NCBI GenBank assembly: GCA_013298745.1
Contig: JAAFIT010000045.1
Coordinates: 1-10,744, forward strand
Source: Sphingomonadales bacterium
GTDB taxonomy: Bacteria > Pseudomonadota > Alphaproteobacteria > Sphingomonadales > Sphingomonadaceae
Reading direction: 5' to 3'
DNA length: 10,744 nt
The position numbers and the translations under genes are program-made. Positions 5,828-10,744 of the stretch are shown here, piece by piece (the stretch's first letter is position 1; every line of letters begins with the position of its first letter). The notes under the pieces were generated by a model that saw only the letters and a program-made list of their open reading frames with translations, made no database searches and was not told the origin of the DNA.

Positions 5828-6955
5828 ATGCTCAACCGGCTTGACGATTATCCCGTTCACCAGACACCCGAACCCTTGGCAGTGCTCGCGACCAGCGATC
5901 GCAATGCCTATGATCGCACCTGGTTCAACGGCTATGCCCCTGACGGCAGTTACTATTTCGGCGTGGGCATGGCGGTCTATCCGCACCGCGGCATCCTCGA
6001 TTGCGCCTTTTCCACAGTACGCCCCGGCGAGCGCCAGCATTGCTTCTATGGCTCGCGCCGCGCGCCCATCGAGCGCACCGAAATGGCGGTCGGCCCGTTC
6101 CGCATTGAAGTCATCGAGCCGATGCGGCGCACCCGCGTCATCCTTGATGACAATGAAACCGGCATCGCCTGTGACCTGACCTTTTCGGCGCGCACCGCCG
6201 CCATCGAGGAGGCCCGACAGACACTGTGGCAGAACGGCCGCCGCATCATGGACGCCACCCGTTTCGACCAGTTCGGGCGCTGGAGCGGCACTGTCCGCAC
6301 CCCTGATGGCGAGTTCAAGGTGGATGATGCCGTCTGCCGCGGCACCAAGGATCGCAGCTGGGGCGTGCGCCGCGTCGGCGAGCCCGAAACCGGCGGCGCC
6401 CCATCAATGCCCGGCGGCATCATGTTCCTCTGGGCGCCTCTGGTGTGGGATGATCACATCACCCATGCGATCTTCTTTGACGGCGCACAGGGCCAGGCGC
6501 TGGTGCGTGAAGGCATTGTCGCGCCGCTCTATGGGAGCGAAGACGCGATTCCCGGCACCGAGGATGGGCGTGATGAGCGCATGGCAACGGCGCGGCACCG
6601 CGTGCGCTATGTGCCCGGTACCCGCCTCGCCGCCGACGCCGAGATCGATCTCGTCGGCCATGATGAGAGCGTGCGCACCATCGCGCTCGACCCTATCCTG
6701 CGCTTCCAGATGAAGGGGCTGGGCTATGGCCATCCGGTGTGGGGGCAAGGCATGTGGAAGGGCGAACTCGCCATCGGCGGCGAGAGCTTTGATCCGCGCC
6801 AGTTGGATCCGCTGGCGCCCGAGAACCTCCACGTCCAGCAGGTGGTGCGCGCCAGCGACGGGACGCGAACGGGCGTCGGCGTGTTGGAACAGGTGGTGTT
6901 CGGGCCTTATGCGCCAGCGGGGTTCACGTCGTTTCTCGATGGCGCCAAGGGCTGA
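5828..6955 (+). CDS. CrtC/AttH-like (DUF7064/7065-type) protein of unknown function
   Basis: 375 residues, no signal peptide or membrane segment. The protein is rich in beta-strand-like stretches. The central segment CRGTKDRSWGVRRVG (170-184) matches the G-x-RDRSWGVR signature I associate with the lipocalin-like double beta-barrel of hydroxyneurosporene synthase (CrtC), AttH and the DUF7064/7065 proteins. CrtC hydrates a carotenoid double bond, and related proteins bind or act on hydrophobic molecules. Many actinobacterial and sphingomonad relatives lie near lipid or steroid genes, which agrees with the SDR and quinone reductase upstream. The ATG has a good ribosome binding site (AAAGGG, 7 bases upstream), and the gene starts 12 bp after the SDR stop. 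I am confident that it is a gene and fairly confident of the fold class; the function is unknown. Confidence 0.85.
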   Translation: MLNRLDDYPVHQTPEPLAVLATSDRNAYDRTWFNGYAPDGSYYFGVGMAVYPHRGILDCAFSTVRPGERQHCFYGSRRAPIERTEMAVGPFRIEVIEPMRRTRVILDDNETGIACDLTFSARTAAIEEARQTLWQNGRRIMDATRFDQFGRWSGTVRTPDGEFKVDDAVCRGTKDRSWGVRRVGEPETGGAPSMPGGIMFLWAPLVWDDHITHAIFFDGAQGQALVREGIVAPLYGSEDAIPGTEDGRDERMATARHRVRYVPGTRLAADAEIDLVGHDESVRTIALDPILRFQMKGLGYGHPVWGQGMWKGELAIGGESFDPRQLDPLAPENLHVQQVVRASDGTRTGVGVLEQVVFGPYAPAGFTSFLDGAKG

Positions 6956-6971
6956 GGCGCAGCGCCGTCAG
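6952..6971. terminator. Hairpin spanning both stop codons of a convergent gene pair
   Basis: CTGAGGCG-CAG-CGCC-G-TCAG forms an inverted repeat of 8 paired bases with one bulged G and a 3-base loop. It contains the TGA of the plus-strand gene (6953-6955) and the TGA of the minus-strand gene (6968-6970), and fills nearly the whole 12-bp gap (core GGCGC-A-GCGCC, 6956-6966). No T-tract follows on either side, so it is not a classical intrinsic terminator. It could act as a weak two-way terminator or protect RNA ends. Confidence 0.35.
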
Positions 6972-7303
6972 TCGATGGCGGCGGCATAGATCCAGGCCGT
7001 GACAACCCCGTCCGGCGTTTCGACGTCCGTGACGACGCGGCGATAATCCGGCCCTTCGAAATCATCGAGCCGTGCCCAATGATTGGGCAAATCGGCAGAT
7101 TCGAAGATCTGCACAGCGACCGGCGCGCCATTGGCAGCGAGGATCAGCGCCGGATAGCCTTTGGTGGCGCCCCAACCCGTGGCGATCCTGGTGCCCCGCA
7201 CAATGCCAGCACGCCAGGAGCCAGCCAGGCCTTGGAGCTGGTGATGATTTTCGCGGCCCGGTGCGAGCGTTCCATAAACCGCCAGCCGATGCTCGATGGT
7301 CAT
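6968..7303 (-). CDS. Gamma-glutamylcyclotransferase-like (AIG2/GGCT fold) protein
   Basis: 111 residues. AVYGTLAPG (8-16) is the substrate-binding YGTL motif of the GGCT fold, GYPAL (49-53) is the usual following strand, and E83 in LDDFEGPDYRR (79-89) matches the catalytic glutamate. Characterised relatives release 5-oxoproline from gamma-glutamyl amines or dipeptides; many small bacterial members are uncharacterised. The length is typical of the short bacterial form. It is the last gene of the minus-strand run, 9 bp after the kinase-like gene, and has no clear ribosome binding site, so translation is probably coupled. It meets the convergent CrtC-like gene with only 12 bp between stops. Confidence 0.9.
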   Translation of the reverse strand: MTIEHRLAVYGTLAPGRENHHQLQGLAGSWRAGIVRGTRIATGWGATKGYPALILAANGAPVAVQIFESADLPNHWARLDDFEGPDYRRVVTDVETPDGVVTAWIYAAAID

Positions 7304-7312
7304 CGGACGGTT

Positions 7313-8392
7313 CTAGAGCCAGAATCCGAAACTGTCATGGTCCGCGACCTGCTCACAGGCGCCTTCGGTCATCCGCAGGAAGAGCGCATCGGCGCGGTCC
7401 GTGCGCTCGACGGATAACGCCGAGAAGACGCCCATCATGATGCCGTGCAGGGTAAACCGCGTATAATCATGCCAGCAGGCATCCCAGACATAGCCCTGCA
7501 CCCCGCGCCGCAGCAGTTCGCTGTGATAGTAGCGCACCAGATCGACCTCATGCGCGCGGCGTTCGGCAGGCGAAATGCCGGCGGAGAGGAAATAGGCGAC
7601 ATCGGTCAGCCCCGGTCCCGCCGTTACCGTCTGCCAATCGAGCGTTGCCAGCGGCCGCGCGCCGCCATTGACGTCGAACATCATGTTGTCGAGCCGGAAA
7701 TCGGCGTGCATCACGGTGATCGGCGCGCTGCGATTGCCGCGCATGGCGATGAGTGCCGCCGGCAGCCGATCGATCAGCGCCAGATGCTCCGGCACCAGCA
7801 TGCCGGCAAAGCGTTCGCGGAACAGCCCGATAATCGTCGGCAGCATGGCATCGACCATGGCGCCCAACGCCGCGGGCCGGACTGCCAGCCAATCGAGTGT
7901 TTCCAACACGGGATCGCCCCAGCGCGGCGCGTGCAGCGCCGCCGCCTCAGCCATCGCCACCTTGGCATCGTCGAGCGAGCAGCCGGTCAATTGATCTCCC
8001 TGCCGCGCCGGTGCCAGATCAGCGAGCAGCAGCACGAAATCATCGGTCGCCGGATCGTGAAGCGCTGCATAGGCTGGCGGCGTGTGGATCGCCACGGTAG
8101 ACGCCATCTCGCGATAGAAGGAGACTTCACGCAGATAAAGCAGATGATCGGTCCCCGATTTGCGGCTGACCGGATCGTGTGATGGGAACTTGCCGACAAT
8201 GCTGGCCGGCGCTGTCGGCGGCGCATCGGCATAGCCGAGTTGGAAGCGGATGCTGTCGGCAACCAGGCCATTGCCGACCGGCTGCTGTGTCACATCGACG
8301 ACACGGCCATGCGGGAGGGCGCCAGCGATGCGAAGGGCTTGCGTCAGCCAATCGGGGTCGACGGTCGCTGGCGTGCGGAGTTCCAATGTCAT
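7313..8392 (-). CDS. APH-fold phosphotransferase, ACAD10/11 or LvaA-like
   Basis: 359 residues, aminoglycoside phosphotransferase / choline kinase fold. K68 in IVGKFP and E89/E95 in the LREVSFYREM helix are the ATP-site pair, LADL (123-126) is the hinge, HADFRLDN (229-236) the catalytic loop (D231, N236), and LDWQ (251-254) the metal-binding aspartate. The DWQ ending and the N-terminal DPDWLTQALR resemble the kinase domain of ACAD10/ACAD11 and bacterial LvaA, which phosphorylate 4-hydroxyacyl-CoAs; this assignment is from memory of motifs. Many sphingomonad copies sit among lipid or xenobiotic catabolism genes. A GTG at 8428 would add 12 residues. The ATG at 8392 is preferred because it begins the conserved MTLELRTP segment, although neither start has a good ribosome binding site. 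An antibiotic-resistance role is not suggested by context. Confidence 0.88.
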   Translation of the reverse strand: MTLELRTPATVDPDWLTQALRIAGALPHGRVVDVTQQPVGNGLVADSIRFQLGYADAPPTAPASIVGKFPSHDPVSRKSGTDHLLYLREVSFYREMASTVAIHTPPAYAALHDPATDDFVLLLADLAPARQGDQLTGCSLDDAKVAMAEAAALHAPRWGDPVLETLDWLAVRPAALGAMVDAMLPTIIGLFRERFAGMLVPEHLALIDRLPAALIAMRGNRSAPITVMHADFRLDNMMFDVNGGARPLATLDWQTVTAGPGLTDVAYFLSAGISPAERRAHEVDLVRYYHSELLRRGVQGYVWDACWHDYTRFTLHGIMMGVFSALSVERTDRADALFLRMTEGACEQVADHDSFGFWL

Positions 8393-8447
8393 GGCAGGAT
8401 GATGAACCCGCGCAGCGCCACGCGTCACCCGCCGCTTTGGGCAGGGG

Positions 8448-9833
8448 CTACTTCGCCAGTTCGGTAATCAGCGTCGACCAATGCGTCAGCGCGGGGCCAA
8501 TGGCGGCGAGCGGAATGCGTTCGTTAAGGCCGTGCATGAAGACGTCGTCCGATTTCATGAACAGCCCGCTGACGCCATAGGAGGGGATGCCAAGCGCGCG
8601 ATAATAGACGCTGTCGCTGGCACCGGCGTCCATCGCCGGGGTCGGCACAACACCCTTGCGCGCCGCCGTCACCGCCTTGGTCACCGCCGCCACGATATCG
8701 GAGCGAAGCGGCGAAGCGGGGGTAGACACCCATTCCTGCCCGGTCTCGATCTTCACTGCCGGGTCCGCCACCACGCCTTCAAGCGTCTTGCGAACCGATT
8801 CGACGGTGACACCGGGGAAGATCCGGCAATTGACCGTCAGCGTCGCCTTTTGCGGCAGCGCGTTGGGCGCATGGCCGCCATTGACCATCGTCGGCACACA
8901 GGTGGTGGCGATCTGGCCGATGCTGCCCGGATCGGCGCGCAACACCGCCACCGCTGCGGCATCGTCAGGGTTCCTGGCAAAGGCAACCATCGCTTTGCCA
9001 AGGTCACCACCCTTCTTCGTGCCTTCGGCGATCAGCGAGGCCCGGGTGATCTCGTTGATCTGTACCGGGAAGCGATAGGCATCGATCTTCGCCGTCGCTG
9101 CGGCCAGCTGGGCGATGGCATTGGGCGACGTCGGCCGGCTGCTGTGGCCGCCGGGGTTGGTCACCGTCAGCCGATAGTCGGCATAGGTTTTTTCGGCTGC
9201 CGATAGCGAATAGCCAAGCGGCTTGCCATTGGCATCGAGCTCACCGCCGCCGCCGTCGGAATTGAGCATGAATTCGACGCCCGCCGCCTTGGCCTGTTTG
9301 GCCTGCAAATCGGCAGTGACGCCTTCGGTTTCCTCATCACCCGACAGGAATAGGTGGATATCACGGCCCGGCGTGAAACCGCTCTTCTTCAATGCTGCCA
9401 GCGTCGCCACCACCATCGAGACATCGAACTTGTTGTCACCCACACCGCGGCCGAACAGATAGCCGCCGTCCTCTACGGCCTTGAACGGATCGCGCACCCA
9501 ATCCTTGGGATCGGCTTCGACAACATCCATGTGCCCGGTGATCGCCATGGGCGCGTCATTGCCTTTGCCCTTCCAGACAAGGTGCAAGTTGGCGGTTTCG
9601 CCCACCGGCTCAATGCTGATGCTGCCCGGCGCAAAGCCTGCAGCGACCAGCACCGATTTCAGATATTCGGCATAGGCCGGCACCTTGCCGCGGCCCTTGA
9701 CGGTATCGAAACCAACGCCCTTTTCAAGCAGCTCCCGGGCATCGGCAACGGTCGCGACCGGCGCGGCAAGCGCTGGCTCGGCCGCCAGCAAGGCAGCCAA
9801 AGCCAGCATCTGGCCAATGCGGGGGGTGAACAA
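8448..9833 (-). CDS. Exported M20-family zinc metallopeptidase
   Basis: 461 residues from a TTG start. Residues 1-24 form a signal peptide (MFTPRIGQMLALAALLAAEP, then ALAA before PVATV), so the enzyme is probably periplasmic. All M20 di-zinc ligands are visible: H101 and D103 (GHMDVV), bridging D133 (GRGVGDNK), general base E167 and ligand E168 (SGDEETEG), D193 (NSDGGGG) and H434 (FMHGLNER). The inserted dimerisation domain carries NPGGHSSRP with H230. Such enzymes cleave peptides, N-acyl amino acids or similar amides. The TTG at 9833 gives the signal peptide its basic N-terminus; the ATG at 9809 would remove it, and a start at 9992 would run through the upstream gene. TAA of the lipoprotein gene and this TTG are one base apart, so translation is likely coupled. 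The substrate is not readable. Confidence 0.93.
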   Translation of the reverse strand: MFTPRIGQMLALAALLAAEPALAAPVATVADARELLEKGVGFDTVKGRGKVPAYAEYLKSVLVAAGFAPGSISIEPVGETANLHLVWKGKGNDAPMAITGHMDVVEADPKDWVRDPFKAVEDGGYLFGRGVGDNKFDVSMVVATLAALKKSGFTPGRDIHLFLSGDEETEGVTADLQAKQAKAAGVEFMLNSDGGGGELDANGKPLGYSLSAAEKTYADYRLTVTNPGGHSSRPTSPNAIAQLAAATAKIDAYRFPVQINEITRASLIAEGTKKGGDLGKAMVAFARNPDDAAAVAVLRADPGSIGQIATTCVPTMVNGGHAPNALPQKATLTVNCRIFPGVTVESVRKTLEGVVADPAVKIETGQEWVSTPASPLRSDIVAAVTKAVTAARKGVVPTPAMDAGASDSVYYRALGIPSYGVSGLFMKSDDVFMHGLNERIPLAAIGPALTHWSTLITELAK

Positions 9834-9834
9834 T

Positions 9835-10452
9835 TTAGAGGCGCACGCGGACGGTCTGTCCCGGCGTGCCGGGGAATTCGCGGAACAGGGCTTCGGCAAG
9901 CGCCGGCACAGCATTGGTGGCGGCGGCGAGATTGTCATTGGCGCTGACTTCCTTGGTCGCGCGGCCGTCCCAGATCTGCACACGATCGGCACGACGCTGA
10001 ATGTTCACCGCGACGGTGGTTGTGCGCAGCGCGGGGTTGCGGCGGCTGCTGCCCACCGGCACCGAGACATTGGCACCGACACCGGCATTGCTGCCGATCG
10101 GAACGCCGACACCACCACCGACGCTGACGCCGGGACGGCTGACATTACCCATCCCATCGACCTGGGTGATGTCGAGCGTGGCAATGAACTCCACTTGCGA
10201 GGCCGGCAGGCCGGTCGAATAGCCAAGGCGACGCATCTGCACTGCCACGCTTTCGGCATGGGTGCGGAATTCGAGGCTATCGGCCATCGCCGGATCCGGC
10301 GGTACGATCGCCAGTGTGCCGCGGCTGATCGGCGCGTTGGAGTGGAAGCGGGTGACATCGGCGTAGATATTGTTCGAGCACGCCGCCACGGCCAGCAGTG
10401 CGGCAAGCGGAAGCGCCTTGAGCGCGCGAGCAGAAAGGCGGATCATCGACAT
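9835..10452 (-). CDS. DUF4136 lipoprotein
   Basis: 205 residues. Lipoprotein signal peptide MSMIRLSARALKALPLAALL followed by the lipobox VAAC, with the acylated cysteine at residue 25. The residue after it is Ser, not Asp, which agrees with outer-membrane sorting by the usual rule. The mature part starts with a strand-rich region (LAIVPPDPAMADSLEF), continues through a glycine-rich stretch at about 107-135 (VGVPIGS and VSVPVGS are near-repeats) and ends with VQIWDGRATKEVS (158-170), the pattern of DUF4136. The function of this family is unknown. AGGAG lies 7 bases before the ATG, which decides the start: the open frame continues upstream to 10599 but without lipoprotein character. It is the first gene of the four-gene run and is immediately followed by the M20 peptidase gene, so both products act in the envelope. 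Confidence 0.93.
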   Translation of the reverse strand: MSMIRLSARALKALPLAALLAVAACSNNIYADVTRFHSNAPISRGTLAIVPPDPAMADSLEFRTHAESVAVQMRRLGYSTGLPASQVEFIATLDITQVDGMGNVSRPGVSVGGGVGVPIGSNAGVGANVSVPVGSSRRNPALRTTTVAVNIQRRADRVQIWDGRATKEVSANDNLAAATNAVPALAEALFREFPGTPGQTVRVRL

Positions 10453-10493
10453 GGCAAAGCTCCTGATCAGACGTCGGGATTTGGACCCCGCCA

Positions 10494-10521
10494 TCTCTAA
10501 CAGAGTAGGAACGCGAGACAA
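10494..10521 (-). promoter_or_regulatory. Candidate promoter for the DUF4136/M20 operon
   Basis: On the minus strand TTGTCT (10521-10516) and TAGAGA (10499-10494) are separated by 16 bp, about 40 bp ahead of the DUF4136 start. Both boxes are weak matches. No other sigma70-like pair stands out between this gene and the window edge. Confidence 0.3.
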
Positions 10522-10583
10522 GCCAGACCCGTCATGAAACAACGCTAAATGCATGAAGCGGGCATCGCGCCCTTCGCCACGTC

Positions 10584-10697
10584 TCAGCTCGGCGCCCATT
10601 GCACTCTTGCCGCGCCACCATCACGGCAAGCATCGCAGCCGCCGCCCGCGGCATCGGGACTGTTCATCCCCGCCTCGTCGCCGCGGGACAGCGGCAT
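10584..10697 (-). CDS. Possible small protein of 37 residues with a CxxC pair
   Basis: ATG at 10697 to TGA at 10584, reading MPLSRGDEAGMNSPDAAGGG and then CDACRDGG. AAGG lies about 9 bases before the ATG, and third positions in the first half are GC-rich as in real genes here. The product is short, resembles no family I know, and its start lies beside the tandem repeat, so it may be chance or the frame-shifted end of the gene coming from the right edge. Low confidence. Confidence 0.15.
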   Translation of the reverse strand: MPLSRGDEAGMNSPDAAGGGCDACRDGGAARVQWAPS

Positions 10698-10698
10698 A

Positions 10699-10726
10699 TC
10701 GATGCCTTGAGGTCGATGCCTTCAGG
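10699..10726. repeat. 14-bp tandem direct repeat
   Basis: TCGATGCCTTGAGG (10699-10712) is followed directly by TCGATGCCTTCAGG (10713-10726); 13 of 14 bases are identical. On the minus strand the second copy contains the TGA that ends the frame entering from the right edge. A recent 14-base duplication, which is not a multiple of three, would shift any reading frame across it. Confidence 0.6.
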
Positions 10727-10744
10727 CGACCAGTGCGCGGCGGC

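Larger units (their letters stand above)
10453..10744. other. Intergenic region upstream of the DUF4136 gene
   Basis: 292 bases without a convincing complete gene. It holds the DUF4136 ribosome binding site (AGGAG), a possible promoter, a 37-codon open frame and a 14-bp tandem repeat. From the right edge one minus-strand frame reads RRALVA and stops at 10722; this may be the end of a gene lying mostly outside the window, but a six-residue tail cannot be identified. The other frame at the edge (AAAHWSPEGIDLKAS) stays open to 10664 and is an alternative. Confidence 0.4.

Noticed and set aside
4766-6040. 424-codon open frame on the minus strand
   Set aside because: Antisense to the oxidoreductase, SDR and CrtC-like genes, with no motifs and shadow-like composition.
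7313-8392. Aminoglycoside resistance kinase
   Set aside because: The fold is shared, but the DWQ motif and N-terminus resemble the ACAD10/11 and LvaA group, and no resistance or mobile gene is nearby.
9834-9992. N-terminal extension of the M20 peptidase
   Set aside because: It would overlap the DUF4136 coding region by about 160 bases and bury the signal peptide 53 residues inside.
10453-10599. N-terminal extension of the DUF4136 gene
   Set aside because: The AGGAG site 7 bases before the ATG at 10452 and the lipoprotein signal peptide starting there fix the shorter form.

Overview
The DNA is GC-rich and its reading frames are packed tightly, with mostly G/C third codon positions. The gene families (DUF1192 next to a PIG3-type quinone oxidoreductase, a DUF4136 lipoprotein, short acyl-CoA dehydrogenase, LpxR-family outer-membrane protein) point to an alphaproteobacterium, most likely a member of the Sphingomonadales. 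That placement is an inference from gene content. No phylogenetic marker gene lies in the window, and it reads as ordinary chromosome: I see no insertion sequence, phage gene, CRISPR array, tRNA or rRNA.

Layout. (A) 1-2725, minus strand: a class-IV aminotransferase whose stop codon overlaps the TTG start of a small sulfotransferase-like protein, then a 75-bp gap with possible regulatory sequence, then an acyl-CoA dehydrogenase that runs off the left edge. (B) 2812-3786, plus strand: an exported LpxR-family outer-membrane deacylase, divergent from A. (C) 3783-3986, minus strand: a 67-residue DUF1192 protein whose stop interlocks with that of the LpxR gene. (D) 4032-6955, plus strand: a three-gene operon of quinone oxidoreductase, short-chain dehydrogenase and a CrtC/AttH-like (DUF7064/7065-type) protein. 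The 45 bp between C and D carries face-to-face promoter-like elements. (E) 10452-6968, minus strand: a four-gene run of DUF4136 lipoprotein, exported M20 metallopeptidase, APH-fold kinase (ACAD10/11 or LvaA type) and gamma-glutamylcyclotransferase-like protein. (F) 10453-10744: the promoter region of E, a 14-bp tandem repeat and possibly the end of another gene.

How the genes may work together. Regions A, D and E look like lipid, acyl-CoA or xenobiotic catabolism (ACAD, SDR, quinone reductase, CrtC-like protein, ACAD10/11-type kinase), mixed with cell-envelope functions (LpxR-like protein, lipoprotein, exported peptidase). The most unusual element is the translationally coupled aminotransferase/sulfotransferase pair. 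From memory, plants carry the same two domains fused in one protein (the 'branched-chain aminotransferase-like' proteins), and the aminotransferase here appears to lack the glutamate that normally contacts the PLP ring nitrogen. Its reaction cannot be read from the sequence.
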